Origin: Nocardioides sp. AX2bis
GTDB lineage: Bacteria; Actinomycetota; Actinomycetes; Propionibacteriales; Nocardioidaceae
DNA: 64,000 bases
Assembly: GCF_902506435.1 (NCBI RefSeq)
Contig: NZ_LR733215.1
Location: 3,515,696-3,579,695 of the forward strand
Direction of reading: 5' to 3'
Positions 35,599 to 44,667 of the stretch are shown piece by piece (position 1 is the stretch's first letter; every line of letters begins with the position of its first letter). The notes under the pieces were generated by a model. That model had not been told where the DNA came from. It worked only from the letters and a program-made list of their open reading frames with translations, and made no database searches. The position numbers and the translations under genes were made by a program.

Positions 35599-36390
35599 TC
35601 AGGCGAAAGCGGAATTGCGCGAGAACACCAGTCCGAGGCCCTCGAGCGCGAGGTGCGGGACGTGCTCGGTGAAGCAGACGCACTCCCCCAGCACCACCGG
35701 TGCGAGGTGGCCGGTGGCGACCACCGCGACCTCGGCCGCGGGCGCGCCGAGCTCGGCGACCACCCGCGCGACCATGCCGTCGACCAGCGCGGCGCCCCCG
35801 AGGACGAGCCCCGACTGCAGCGCCTCGACGGTGTTGCGGGCGATCGCGGTCCGCGGCCGGACCAGCTCCACCTCCCGCAGCTGGGCGCCGGAGCGGCCGA
35901 GGGCGGCCGAGGCCACCTCCAGGCCCGGGGCGATCGCCCCGCCGACGTAGCGCCCCGCGGCGTCGAGGACGTCGAACGTGGTCGCGGTCCCGCCCAGGCC
36001 CACCACCACGGCCGGACCGCCGAACCGGTGCGCCGCGGCGACGGCGCCGACGACCCGGTCGGTGCCGACCTCGCGCGGGTTGTCGGTCAGCACGGGCAGG
36101 CCGGTACGGACCCCCGGCCCGACGACCACGTGCGGCACCCCGCCGACGTGCACGCGCAGCATCTCGCGCCACTCGTGCAGCACCGACGGCACCGCCGAGC
36201 TGACCGCCACCCCGTCGAGGTCGGGCACGGCCGCGCCGACCCCGGCGAGCAGGCCGCGCAGCAGCACCGCCCACTCGTCGGCGGTGCGACGCTCGTCGCT
36301 GGCCACCCGCCAGGTGGGACCGACCACGCCGTCGTCGAGCAGGCCCAGCACGGTGTGGGCGTTGCCGACGTCGACCGCGAGCAGGCTCAC
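35599..36390 (-). CDS. coaX: Type III pantothenate kinase
   Basis: Phosphorylates pantothenate, the first step from pantothenate to CoA; panC and panD upstream in the same run supply precursors. The 263-residue ASKHA-fold protein has the phosphate loop AVDVGNAHT with D7, the catalytic-site EVGTDRVVGAVAA (D near 110) and GGTATTFDVLD. The GTG at 36390 overlaps the nadC stop (GTGA), so it is the last cistron of nadB-nadC-coaX. Confidence 0.92.
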   Translation of the reverse strand: MSLLAVDVGNAHTVLGLLDDGVVGPTWRVASDERRTADEWAVLLRGLLAGVGAAVPDLDGVAVSSAVPSVLHEWREMLRVHVGGVPHVVVGPGVRTGLPVLTDNPREVGTDRVVGAVAAAHRFGGPAVVVGLGGTATTFDVLDAAGRYVGGAIAPGLEVASAALGRSGAQLREVELVRPRTAIARNTVEALQSGLVLGGAALVDGMVARVVAELGAPAAEVAVVATGHLAPVVLGECVCFTEHVPHLALEGLGLVFSRNSAFA

Positions 36391-37304
36391 GACAGCAGGT
36401 CGAGGCCGAGGTCGAGGACCGCCACCGAGTGCGTCAGCGCCCCCACCGAGACGAAGTCGACGCCCGTGGCGGCGACCTCGGCGGCCCGGTCCAGGCTCAT
36501 CCGACCGGTGGCCTCCAGGGTGGCGCGTCCCGCGGTGAGCCGCACGGCCTCCGCCATCGTGGCGGTCGCCATGTTGTCGAGCATGACGTGCGAGCACCCC
36601 GCGGCCAGCACCGCGACCAGCTGGTCGAGGTCGGTGACCTCGACGTGGACCACGAGGTCGGGGAAGCGCGCGCGGACCGCCTCGTAGGCCGCCACCGCGC
36701 CGCCGGCCGCGAGCACGTGGTTGTCCTTGACCATGGCCGCGTCGGCCAGCGAGAACCGGTGGTTCGTGCCGCCGCCGCAGCGCACGGCGTACTTCTGCAG
36801 GGCGCGCAGCCCCGGCAGCGTCTTGCGGGTGTCGAGCACGCGGGTGCGTCCCCCGCCCTCGGCCAGCGCGTCCACCCAGCGTGCCGTCGCGGTGGCGACG
36901 CCCGAGAGGTGGCAGACGAGGTTGAGCGCGGTCCGCTCCCCGGTCAGCAGGCCGCGCACGGGGCCGGCGACCTCGAGCACCCGGTCACCGGGCTCCACGC
37001 GGGTGCCGTCGGCGGCGCGGTGCCGGACCTCGACGTCGTCGCCCAGGACGTGGCGCCAGACCAGCTCGGCGACCGCCAGCCCGGCCACGACGCCGCCGTC
37101 GCGCGCCCCCATCACCGCGCGACCCCGCGCGTCGTCGGGCACCGTCGCCGCGCTGGTCACGTCGTCGGCGACCGGCCCGCCCGCGAGGTCCTCGTCGACG
37201 GCCGCGACCACCAGCGCGTGCACCGCGCGGGGGTCGAGGCCCGCCGCGGCCAGCTCGTCACGCAGGGCGACCGGCAGCGCGTCGTAGGCCGGACGCGCGA
37301 TCAC
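36387..37304 (-). CDS. nadC: Nicotinate-nucleotide pyrophosphorylase (quinolinate phosphoribosyltransferase)
   Basis: Converts quinolinate and PRPP to nicotinate mononucleotide. Typical motifs in 305 residues are DVTSAATV near the N-terminus, LNLVCHLSGVATATA, TRKTLPGLR (substrate-binding R and K), GGGTNHRFSLADAAMVKDNH (shortened: NHRFSLADA, KDNH), and the C-terminal barrel segments MLDNMATATM and FVSVGALTHS. The GTG overlaps the nadB stop (GTGA). NadA is not in the window. Confidence 0.94.
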   Translation of the reverse strand: MIARPAYDALPVALRDELAAAGLDPRAVHALVVAAVDEDLAGGPVADDVTSAATVPDDARGRAVMGARDGGVVAGLAVAELVWRHVLGDDVEVRHRAADGTRVEPGDRVLEVAGPVRGLLTGERTALNLVCHLSGVATATARWVDALAEGGGRTRVLDTRKTLPGLRALQKYAVRCGGGTNHRFSLADAAMVKDNHVLAAGGAVAAYEAVRARFPDLVVHVEVTDLDQLVAVLAAGCSHVMLDNMATATMAEAVRLTAGRATLEATGRMSLDRAAEVAATGVDFVSVGALTHSVAVLDLGLDLLS

Positions 37305-39046
37305 GGCACGACCCCGACCGGGGCGGTCCGGACCGGGGCGGTGTCGACCGGGGCGGTGTCGGTGGCCGCCGCGGGCGACCAGGAGGTGCCGAGCCGCCCT
37401 GCGTCGTCCAGCCGCAGGTCGACGTGGCCGGCGAACCGGGCGTCGTCGCGCTCGGGGTGGTCCTCGCGCCAGTGCGAGCCGCGGGTCTCGTCGCGCACGG
37501 TCGCGGCGGCGACCAGGGCGCTGCTCACGGTGACCAGGTTCGTGGCCTCCCAGGCGTCGACGCCGAGCGCGTCGGCCGGCCGGTCGGCGAGGGCGTCGAG
37601 CACGGCAGCGGCGTCGGCCAGCCCGTCGGCCGAGCGGAGCACCCCGGCCCGCGCGGTCATCGTCTCCTGCAGCACGCCCCGCACGGCGCCGTCGACGGCG
37701 CCGGGCGCGCGCGTCTCGTCGGCGGGGTCGCTCCAGCCGCGCAGCTCCTCGGGCAGCACCTCGGCGATGCGGCGCGAGAAGACCAGACCCTCCAGCAGCG
37801 AGTTCGAGGCCAGCCGGTTCGCGCCGTGCACGCCCGAGCAGGCCACCTCGCCGGTGGCGTAGAGGCCCGGCACGTCGGTGCGGCCGTGCAGGTCGGTGCG
37901 GACCCCGCCGGAGGCGTAGTGGCAGGCCGGGGCGACCGGCAGCAGCTGCGTGGCCGGGTCGACGCCGTGCCGACGCGCCGTGGCCAGGATGGTCGGGAAG
38001 CGCCGCTCCCAGAAGGCGGCGCCGAGGTGGCGGGCGTCGAGCCAGACGTGCGGACGGCCCTGCTCGTGCATCCGGCGGGTGATCGCCTTGGCGACCACGT
38101 CCCGCGGCGCGAGGTCGGCCAGCTCGTGCACCCCGGTCATGAACCTGTCCCCGGCGTCGTCGACGAGGAACGCGCCCTCGCCGCGGACGGCCTCGCTGAT
38201 CAGCGGCTGCTGACCGCGCGAGGCCGGCCCGAGCCACATCACCGTGGGGTGGAACTGCACGAACTCGAGGTCGCGCAGGGTCGCCCCCGCGCGCAGCGCC
38301 AGCGCCACGCCGTCCCCGGTGGAGACCGAGGGGTTGGTGGTCTGGGAGAAGACCTGGCCCAGGCCGCCGCTGGCCAGCACGACCGCCCGGCAGCGGACCG
38401 CGCCGACGCCGTCGCGCTGCCCCTCCCCCATCACGTGCAGCGTCACCCCGGCGACGCCGCCGTCGGCGGCGCGCAGCAGGTCGAGGGCCAGCGCGTGCTC
38501 GACGACCTCGATCTCGGGCGCGCGGGCCACCGCCGCGGTCAGCGCGCGCTGGATCTCCGCACCGGTCGCGTCGCCGCCGGCGTGCGCGATCCGGTCGCGG
38601 TGGTGCCCGCCCTCACGGGTCAGCGACAGCACGCCGTCGGGGTCGTGGTCGAAGACGGTGCCGAGCGCGATCAGCTCGCGGACGGCCTCGGGACCCTCGG
38701 TGACCAGCGCGTGCACGGCGTCCCGGTCGCAGGCGCCGGCGCCGGCGACGAGGGTGTCGAGGAGGTGCTCGGCCGGGGTGTCCCCGGGGCCGAGGGCCGC
38801 GGCGATCCCGCCCTGCGCCCACTGCGTGGAGCCGGCCGACAGCACGTCCTTGGTCACCAGCAGCACCGTCCCCCGCCCCGCCAGCCGGGCACGCAGGCGC
38901 AGCGCGGCGGTCAGCCCGGCGATGCCGCTGCCGACCACGACGACGTCGGCGGTGGTCGTCCAGCCCGGCGCGGGGGCCGCCAGCCGCGCGGGCACCCCCG
39001 CGGCCGGCCCGTCGACCGGTGGCACGCGTACGGGGCCCGTGGTCAT
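37301..39046 (-). CDS. nadB: L-aspartate oxidase
   Basis: FAD enzyme that oxidises aspartate to iminoaspartate for NAD synthesis. The 581-residue protein has the dinucleotide motif VVVGSGIAGLTAAL near residue 35, SAGSTQWAQGGIA, the active-site HPTVMW region with GEGAFLVDD, and the GEVACSGVHGANRLASNSLLEGLVF stretch (seen as GVHGANRLASNSL). The ATG at 39046 follows a TAGCCT box by 6 nt; its first three bases are the panD stop. So nadB-nadC-coaX can be transcribed separately from panCD. Confidence 0.94.
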   Translation of the reverse strand: MTTGPVRVPPVDGPAAGVPARLAAPAPGWTTTADVVVVGSGIAGLTAALRLRARLAGRGTVLLVTKDVLSAGSTQWAQGGIAAALGPGDTPAEHLLDTLVAGAGACDRDAVHALVTEGPEAVRELIALGTVFDHDPDGVLSLTREGGHHRDRIAHAGGDATGAEIQRALTAAVARAPEIEVVEHALALDLLRAADGGVAGVTLHVMGEGQRDGVGAVRCRAVVLASGGLGQVFSQTTNPSVSTGDGVALALRAGATLRDLEFVQFHPTVMWLGPASRGQQPLISEAVRGEGAFLVDDAGDRFMTGVHELADLAPRDVVAKAITRRMHEQGRPHVWLDARHLGAAFWERRFPTILATARRHGVDPATQLLPVAPACHYASGGVRTDLHGRTDVPGLYATGEVACSGVHGANRLASNSLLEGLVFSRRIAEVLPEELRGWSDPADETRAPGAVDGAVRGVLQETMTARAGVLRSADGLADAAAVLDALADRPADALGVDAWEATNLVTVSSALVAAATVRDETRGSHWREDHPERDDARFAGHVDLRLDDAGRLGTSWSPAAATDTAPVDTAPVRTAPVGVVP

Positions 39047-39052
39047 CTGAGC

Positions 39053-39058
39053 AGGCTA
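39053..39058 (-). promoter_or_regulatory. -10 box TAGCCT formed by the panD stop codon; leaderless start of nadB
   Basis: The minus-strand TAG stop of panD (39058-39056) is the first half of TAGCCT, which ends 6 nt before the nadB ATG. Confidence 0.5.
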
Positions 39059-39478
39059 CTGCCGGGCCGAGACGACGTCGCCGCGCACCAGCCCGCTGCC
39101 GGCCGGTGCCTCGGCGGGGTCCAGCCCGGTGGCGAGCACCCGGTTCGCGGCGTCGACGAAGACCACGTGCGGGCGGAGCTCGCGCGCCTCCTCGGTCGTC
39201 ATCTGGCCGTAGGCGATCAGGATGACGAGGTCACCGGGGTGCACCAGCCGGGCCGCCGCCCCGTTGATGCCGAGCACGCCGCTGCCGCGCTCGCCGGCGA
39301 TCGTGTAGGTCTCGAGCCGGGCGCCGTTGGTGATGTCGACGATGTGCACCAGCTCCCCGGGGAGCAGGTCGGCGGCGTCCAGCAGGTCCTCGTCGACGGT
39401 CACCGAGCCGACGTAGTGCAGGTCGGCCTGGGTCACGGTCGCGCGGTGGATCTTGCTCGTCATCATCGTGCGCAGCAT
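39056..39478 (-). CDS. panD: Aspartate 1-decarboxylase
   Basis: Makes beta-alanine for pantothenate. The 140-residue pyruvoyl enzyme self-cleaves at G24-S25 (HYVGSVTVD); K9 and the downstream NGAR and [16 protein letters not shown] (short: GINGAAAR) active-site segments are present. The ATG shares its first base with the panC stop (TGATG). Length is standard. Confidence 0.95.
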   Translation of the reverse strand: MLRTMMTSKIHRATVTQADLHYVGSVTVDEDLLDAADLLPGELVHIVDITNGARLETYTIAGERGSGVLGINGAAARLVHPGDLVILIAYGQMTTEEARELRPHVVFVDAANRVLATGLDPAEAPAGSGLVRGDVVSARQ

Positions 39479-40380
39479 CAACCGCTCCGTTCGCTCGGGG
39501 TGCCCAGGACGGCGGGCAGGTTGTCGATCAGGCGGGTGGCCCCGACCCGCGCCGCGATCAGCACCCGGCACGGGGTGCCCGGTGCGGGGTCCTCGGGCAG
39601 CGGCCCCAGGTCGGGGTCGGTGATCTCGAGGTAGTCCAGGTCGACCCCGGGCGAGGCGCGCAGCTCGGCGCGGGCGGCGGCCAGGGCCGCGGGGAGCCCG
39701 TACGCCGCCTCGGCCACCGCGGCGTGCAGGGTGCGGGGCAGCGCCGTGGCGGCCTCGCGCTGCTCGGCGTCGAGGAACCGGTTGCGGCTCGACAGGGCCA
39801 GGCCGTCGGGCTCACGCACCGTCGGCGCCCCGACCACCTCGACGCCCAGGCAGAGATCGACGACCATCCGCCGCACCAGCACCAGCTGCTGGTAGTCCTT
39901 GTCGCCGAAGACGGCCACGTCGGGCCGGACCAGGCCGAGCAGCTTGGCCACCACGGTCAGCACGCCGCGGAAGTGGGTGGGGCGGGTCCGCCCCTCCAGC
40001 CGCTCGGCGAGCGGACCCGGCACCACCGTGGTCATCCCGGTGACCGGGTCGGGGTCGGGCCCTCCCGGGTAGACCTCGCCCACCGACGGCGCGAAGACCA
40101 GGTCGGCGCCCTCGGCGGCGCAGACCTCGAGGTCGGCCTCGAGGGTGCGGGGGTAGCGGTCGAGGTCCTCGCCGGGCGCGAACTGCAGGGGGTTGACGAA
40201 CACCGACACCACCACCGGGCCGTCGCCGGCCCGCGCCCGGGCCTCCCGCAGGAGGCTGGCGTGCCCGGCGTGCAGGGCGCCCATGGTCGGCACCAGCGCG
40301 ACCCTCGCTCCGGACCGGCGGGCCGGGGCCAGGGCGTCCTGCAGGGCGGCACGGGTGGTGAGGACCTGCGGTCGCGTCAC
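39478..40380 (-). CDS. panC: Pantothenate synthetase
   Basis: Ligates pantoate and beta-alanine with ATP. The 300-residue protein has [13 protein letters not shown] with the HIGH-like motif, the pantoate site [18 protein letters not shown] (as FVNPLQF and EDLDRYPR), FGDKDYQQL and the KMSKS-like LSSRNRFL. The GTG overlaps the upstream DUF2520 gene stop (GTGA). It directly precedes panD. Confidence 0.95.
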   Translation of the reverse strand: MTRPQVLTTRAALQDALAPARRSGARVALVPTMGALHAGHASLLREARARAGDGPVVVSVFVNPLQFAPGEDLDRYPRTLEADLEVCAAEGADLVFAPSVGEVYPGGPDPDPVTGMTTVVPGPLAERLEGRTRPTHFRGVLTVVAKLLGLVRPDVAVFGDKDYQQLVLVRRMVVDLCLGVEVVGAPTVREPDGLALSSRNRFLDAEQREAATALPRTLHAAVAEAAYGLPAALAAARAELRASPGVDLDYLEITDPDLGPLPEDPAPGTPCRVLIAARVGATRLIDNLPAVLGTPSERSG

Positions 40381-41309
40381 CGCACGTCACCGGCGGCCGG
40401 GTCCGCGACCCCGGCCCGGTCGGAGCCGGTCGCGGCGTCCAGGACCTGCACGAGGGCGTGGGCCCGCAGCGGGACCAGGCGCCCGTCGGTGACCGCGCGG
40501 GCGACGGTGGCGCGCGCGAGCGCGACGTACGAGCCGAGCGCCTGGGGCGCGGAGGCGCGCAGGTCGGCGAGGTGGGCGGTCACCGTGCCGACGTCCCCGC
40601 GGACGATCGGACCGGTGAGGGCCGCGTCGCCGTGGGCCAGGGCGTTGTCGAGGGCGGCGCCGAGCAGCGGGCGCAGGGTGCCGGCGGGGTCGTCGACCCC
40701 GGCGGCGGCCAGCATCTCCATCGCCTCGGTCACCAGCGTGACGAGGTGGTTCGCCCCGTGCGCCAGTCCCGCGTGGTAGAGCGTGCGCATCTCCTCGGGC
40801 ACCCACGTGGGCCGGGCGCCGAGGTCCGCCACCAGCGCCTCGGCGACCTCCCGCTCGCCGGGCCCGCAGGTCATCCCGACCACGCAGCCGGTGAGCCGGT
40901 CGAGGTCGAGGCGCGTGCCGGTGAAGGTCAGCGCGGGGTGCAGCGCGAGCGGCCGGGCACCGACGGCGCGCGCCGGCTCGAGGACGGCCAGGCCGTGCCG
41001 GCCGGAGGTGTGGGCGACCAGCTGGCCGGGGTGCAGGGCACCGCTGTCGGCCAGCACCCGCACGACGTTGGGCAGCATGTCGTCGGGCACGGTGAGCAGC
41101 AGCAGGTCGCAGGCGCGGGCGACCGCGCTGGGGCGCTGCGGCTCGAGCCCGGGCAGCAGGTCGGCGATCCGGGCGCGCGAGGCGTCGGACTCACCGGCGA
41201 CCGCGACGACGCGGTGACCGCTGGCGTGCAGGCGGGCGGCGAGGACGGCGCCGACGCGTCCTGCGCCGACCACCCCCACCCGCAGGCTCCCGCCGGGGAG
41301 GTGCGACAT
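40377..41309 (-). CDS. Rossmann-fold and DUF2520 domain protein (reductase-like)
   Basis: A 310-residue protein with an N-terminal NAD(P)-binding motif [16 protein letters not shown] and a C-terminal helical DUF2520 domain ([17 protein letters not shown] and later helices). The architecture is that of 6-phosphogluconate dehydrogenase-like and ketopantoate reductase-like enzymes. Its tight coupling to panC suggests a role in pantoate supply, possibly as a substitute PanE, but this is inference. AAAGG lies upstream of the ATG, and it is the first gene of the panC-panD run. Confidence 0.78.
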   Translation of the reverse strand: MSHLPGGSLRVGVVGAGRVGAVLAARLHASGHRVVAVAGESDASRARIADLLPGLEPQRPSAVARACDLLLLTVPDDMLPNVVRVLADSGALHPGQLVAHTSGRHGLAVLEPARAVGARPLALHPALTFTGTRLDLDRLTGCVVGMTCGPGEREVAEALVADLGARPTWVPEEMRTLYHAGLAHGANHLVTLVTEAMEMLAAAGVDDPAGTLRPLLGAALDNALAHGDAALTGPIVRGDVGTVTAHLADLRASAPQALGSYVALARATVARAVTDGRLVPLRAHALVQVLDAATGSDRAGVADPAAGDVR

Positions 41310-41420
41310 GGTCCAGCCTTTCGGTTCCAGTCCCGCCGCCCACCCTGGTCGGGGCCGGTCCGGGTACCAGACGTCGTGCTCGTGGTGTCAGGTCAGACCG
41401 TACGCCGCGCCGCGCGCCCC

Positions 41421-41440
41421 CACACCCGCCTCCGGGTGTG
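41421..41440 (-). terminator. Hairpin downstream of the glycosyltransferase gene
   Basis: CACACCCG-CCTC-CGGGTGTG, an 8-bp perfect stem with 4-nt loop, lies 55 bp after the minus-strand stop at 41495 and before the DUF2520-pan operon. Confidence 0.65.
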
Positions 41441-41494
41441 ACGTGGCCGACAGACCGGCAGCGGGGTGACAGGCGGGCCGACAGGCGGGCCGGG

Positions 41495-42466
41495 TCAGCC
41501 GAGCGCGGCCGCCGCGTCGCGGACCCGCTGCAGGCGCCGGCTGCGGGCGGCGGGGCCCTCCCTCGGGTCGACGACCTCGAACGGCCGGGGGCGGCCGGGC
41601 AGCCAGGTGCGCACGACGTGGTCGACCACCCCGGTGCCCTCCGGCGCCACCACCTCGTGCAGCCCGTCCGGCACGCGCCCGGCCCTCAGGTCGCGCACGA
41701 CCTCCCACTCGCGGCGCTTGCGCTGGTGGGTGCGGGCCGAGAAGGCGGTGGGATCGGTCCAGTGGTCGAACTCGTCGTCGTCGAGGTGCTTCAGCTCGAC
41801 GACGAGACCGGCGGGCAGGACGCGGGTACGGATACCGGGTGGCGTGGTGCGGATCTCCCACGACGGCGCCTTGGCGTAGACGTAGTCGGGCCCGGTCGGG
41901 AAGCCCCACTCCTCGACGTTGCGCCAGCCGAGGTCGACCCAGGCGTGGCCGTCGTCGACGAGGTAGACGCCGTGCCGGGGCGCGCGGACCACGACGGGGG
42001 TCCGCCCGACCTGCCAGCCGACGTCGCCGAGGGTGGCCTCGCCCTCGGCGGTCAGCGTCATGTCGCCGTCCCACTTCCACGACCACCGGGTGCGGACCTG
42101 GGCGAAGCACCAGTTGTAGAAGTAGGCCAGGGAGTGCACCGAGTCCGGGGGCGTCGCCTCGTGCTCGGCCCCCGCCCGGGCCACCGGGAAGGGGTAGTCG
42201 AGCACCCGCAGCCGGTGCCCCAGGCCCAGCCGCGCGGCGGCCGCGACGGCCACGGCGGCGCTGCCGTCGCGCGAGCCGTTGTCGACGAGGAGCACCTCGT
42301 CGCAGGCGCGCAGCAGGGGCGGGAGGGCGTACGGCAGCCAGCGCGCCTCGTCACGCACGCGCAGCACCGCCGTCGCGCCGTCGCGCAGGCGGCCCCGGTC
42401 CCAGGGCCACGTCGCGTCGTAGGCGTGCTCGCCCTCCCGGTTGCGCAGCGGCGGGCGGGTGATCAC
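41495..42466 (-). CDS. Family 2-like glycosyltransferase
   Basis: A 323-residue protein with a GT-A-type N-terminus: LRVRDEARWLPYAL, VLLVDNGSRDGS and, further on, a DGD motif in WKWDGDMTL, suited to metal and nucleotide-sugar binding. The C-terminal part (about 200-323) is charged and without membrane helices. Acceptor unknown. The GTG at 42466 lacks a clear ribosome binding site and lies 8 bp after the sulfotransferase stop, so translation may depend on that gene. The pairing suggests a sulfated glycan or glycolipid; this is inference. Confidence 0.72.
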   Translation of the reverse strand: MITRPPLRNREGEHAYDATWPWDRGRLRDGATAVLRVRDEARWLPYALPPLLRACDEVLLVDNGSRDGSAAVAVAAAARLGLGHRLRVLDYPFPVARAGAEHEATPPDSVHSLAYFYNWCFAQVRTRWSWKWDGDMTLTAEGEATLGDVGWQVGRTPVVVRAPRHGVYLVDDGHAWVDLGWRNVEEWGFPTGPDYVYAKAPSWEIRTTPPGIRTRVLPAGLVVELKHLDDDEFDHWTDPTAFSARTHQRKRREWEVVRDLRAGRVPDGLHEVVAPEGTGVVDHVVRTWLPGRPRPFEVVDPREGPAARSRRLQRVRDAAAALG

Positions 42467-42473
42467 CGGCGGG

Positions 42474-43523
42474 TCACCGGGGCCGGCCGACCGCGCGCCG
42501 CAGGCCCCGGCGCACGGGGCCCGGGACCATCGCGCGCAGGCCGTGCGGCACGGTGTCGGCCGTGTGCGGCCCGGCGTCCGGCGGCGTGGGGGGTCGCCGG
42601 TCCCGCCGGGCGGCGAGCACCGAGGACCGGGTGACCGCCTCGGCGTCGGAGTAGAGGTCGACGTAGGCCGCCCGCAGCTCGTCGAGGCGGGCGTGGGCCT
42701 CCGGGCCGTCGGCACCGGGCCCGGCCAGCAGGTCCAGCTCGGTCCAGGTCTCCTCGACCAGCTCCCGCAGCGAGGCCGGGAGGTCCAGCTCGCCCAGCCC
42801 GGTCGTCGTGCGGTGCAGCGACGGGTCCACGAAGCGGTGGCCGTCGCGCACCCGCTCCGACGTCGGCTCCCGCAGCGCGACGAGGTCCAGCACCCGCCCG
42901 ACGTGCGTGGTGGCGCGCACCCAGTCCTCGAGCAGGTCGGCGTAGCGGACGAGCACGCGCGGTCCGGCCGCGTCCTCGCCGACCGGGCACCTCGTGGCCC
43001 GCTCGACGTGCAGCTGCATGTTGAGCCAACCGGCCGCGAGGTGCGCCGCGCCGAGGCGGTCGCCGTAGTGCGTCTGCCTGCTGGCCACCACCTCGCCGGG
43101 GGCCCGGACCACCGTCGCCAGCACGGGACGGGCGCCGACGCGCAGGGCCGCGGCACGCCACAGCGGGACGAACCAGCCCAGCCGGGGGTCCTTGAGGACC
43201 AGGTCGGTGCCGGGGGCGAGCTGCTCCTCGAGCCAGCCGGCCACCCGGATGCGTGCGGCCTCGTCGGTGCACACCTCGGCGGCGTCCCACCACGCCGAGG
43301 GCCGGGCGTCGGCGACCTGGACGCCCACGCCCCGCAGCAGCCGCTCGTGCAGGTCGACGACCCACTGCGGCTCGGAGAAGCCGCGGGGGTTGCTGGGGTC
43401 GGGCCCGACCTCGGGCTGCGGCACCGACAGGCCCAGGACGCGGGCCAGACCGGCGAACGTGCTGGTCCCGCTGCGCCCGGCCCCGGCGACCAGCAGCACG
43501 GCGGGCGCCTGGGACTCGGTCAC
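42474..43523 (-). CDS. Sulfotransferase-family protein
   Basis: A 349-residue protein with the PAPS 5'-phosphosulfate loop AGAGRSGTSTF near the N-terminus and, further in, VLKDPRLGWFVPLW and VVRAPGEVVASRQ, corresponding to the 3'-phosphate binding strand and helix. C-terminal segments are Pro/Arg-rich. Kinase-like P-loop families are less likely because of the KDPRL and RAPGEV context. A TAGGCT box ends 8 nt before the GTG at 43523. No PAPS synthesis genes are in the window. Confidence 0.72.
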   Translation of the reverse strand: MTESQAPAVLLVAGAGRSGTSTFAGLARVLGLSVPQPEVGPDPSNPRGFSEPQWVVDLHERLLRGVGVQVADARPSAWWDAAEVCTDEAARIRVAGWLEEQLAPGTDLVLKDPRLGWFVPLWRAAALRVGARPVLATVVRAPGEVVASRQTHYGDRLGAAHLAAGWLNMQLHVERATRCPVGEDAAGPRVLVRYADLLEDWVRATTHVGRVLDLVALREPTSERVRDGHRFVDPSLHRTTTGLGELDLPASLRELVEETWTELDLLAGPGADGPEAHARLDELRAAYVDLYSDAEAVTRSSVLAARRDRRPPTPPDAGPHTADTVPHGLRAMVPGPVRRGLRRAVGRPR

Positions 43524-43552
43524 GGTCGGTGAGCCTAGAGGGTCCCGCCGGG

Positions 43553-43585
43553 GCCGACCGGGCATGGCACCGGACCCCGGTCGGC
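43553..43585 (-). terminator. Terminator downstream of the osmoprotectant-binding protein gene
   Basis: A 10-bp perfect stem GCCGACCGGG/CCCGGTCGGC with a 13-nt loop lies 24 bp after the minus-strand stop at 43609. Confidence 0.7.
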
Positions 43586-43608
43586 GGGGAACATCGGCCG
43601 GCCGTCGC

Positions 43609-44553
43609 TCAGAGCAAACCCTGCTCGGTGAGGAAGTCGGTCGCGACGTCCTCGGGCTGCTCGCGGTCGACGGCCACCCGACCGTTGAGCTCGGTGAGGT
43701 TCTCGGTGGTCAGCGCCGCCATCAGGGGGTTCAGGACCTCCTCGACGTCGGGGTTGGCCTCGAGGAACTCGGTGCTGACGGCGGGCACGAGGTTCTGCGC
43801 GGGCTGGATCTGCTGGTCGTCCTCGAGGACGACCAGGCCCTGGCTCTCGAGCGTGCCGTCGGTGGTGCTGGTCTCGCCGAGCTCGACCTCGCCGTCGAGG
43901 ACGGCCTGGTAGGTCTGGTTGCTGGCGTAGCCCAGCGGGAGGACCTCGGTGACGTCGATGCCGTACTCGTCGGACAGCCCGCCCTCGCAGTCCAGCCGGC
44001 CCTCGCAGTCGGGGGCGGCGGCGAGGGCGACCGACTCGCCCTCCAGGTCGGAGAGCGTCGCGAGGTCGTTCTCCTCGGCGAACTCCTGGGTGACGAAGAA
44101 GGCGTTGGAGTCGGCGGCGGCGGACGGCTCCAGCAGGGTGATCCCGGCGCCGGTCAGCAGGTCGCCGCCCTGCTCGACCAGCTCGGCCCCGTCGCCGGCG
44201 GTGAAGGGCTCGGCCTTGGCACCGTTCTCGCTGGCGTTGAGGAAGTTCACGATGCCGCCGACGTACTCGGGCACCACGTCGACGTTGCCCGGGAAGTCGG
44301 CCATGTAGGCGTCGCGGGCGTCGACCAGGGTGACCTCGGTCGTGTAGCCGGCCTCGGTGAGGAGCTGGTCGTACATCGCGGCGACGAGGGCGGCCTCGGG
44401 GAAGCTCTGCCCGGCGATGGCCACCGAGCCCTTGTCGCCGGAGCCCTCGGAGGAGCTGCCGGAGGAGTCGGAGGCGAGGTCGTCGCCGGCGCAGCCGGCG
44501 AGGAGGACGGCGCTCGCGGAGGCCACCGCGGCCAGGGTCAGGCGGAGCTGCAT
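43609..44553 (-). CDS. Osmoprotectant ABC transporter, substrate-binding lipoprotein
   Basis: Extracytoplasmic binding protein of the OpuC/ProX type, for glycine betaine, choline or similar quaternary amines. The 314-residue protein has a signal with lipobox LLAGC (C21), a Ser/Gly-rich linker, then the two-lobe domain with VAIAGQSFPEAAL, VDVVPEYVGGIVNFL and TSTTDGTLE. Aromatic residues such as Y97 in PEYVGG may form the cation-binding box. It is transcribed with two permease genes; the ATPase is encoded divergently. Confidence 0.87.
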   Translation of the reverse strand: MQLRLTLAAVASASAVLLAGCAGDDLASDSSGSSSEGSGDKGSVAIAGQSFPEAALVAAMYDQLLTEAGYTTEVTLVDARDAYMADFPGNVDVVPEYVGGIVNFLNASENGAKAEPFTAGDGAELVEQGGDLLTGAGITLLEPSAAADSNAFFVTQEFAEENDLATLSDLEGESVALAAAPDCEGRLDCEGGLSDEYGIDVTEVLPLGYASNQTYQAVLDGEVELGETSTTDGTLESQGLVVLEDDQQIQPAQNLVPAVSTEFLEANPDVEEVLNPLMAALTTENLTELNGRVAVDREQPEDVATDFLTEQGLL

Positions 44554-44667
44554 GGGAGAGGTCCTTGTGTGTCCCGCGGTGTGAGCCGCGCGTGTCCGGG
44601 GGCCCGCGGCCCGCCCGCGACGCGGGGTGGAGGGGCCGGTGGCGCTGTCGAGGAGGAGCCTAGGCCG

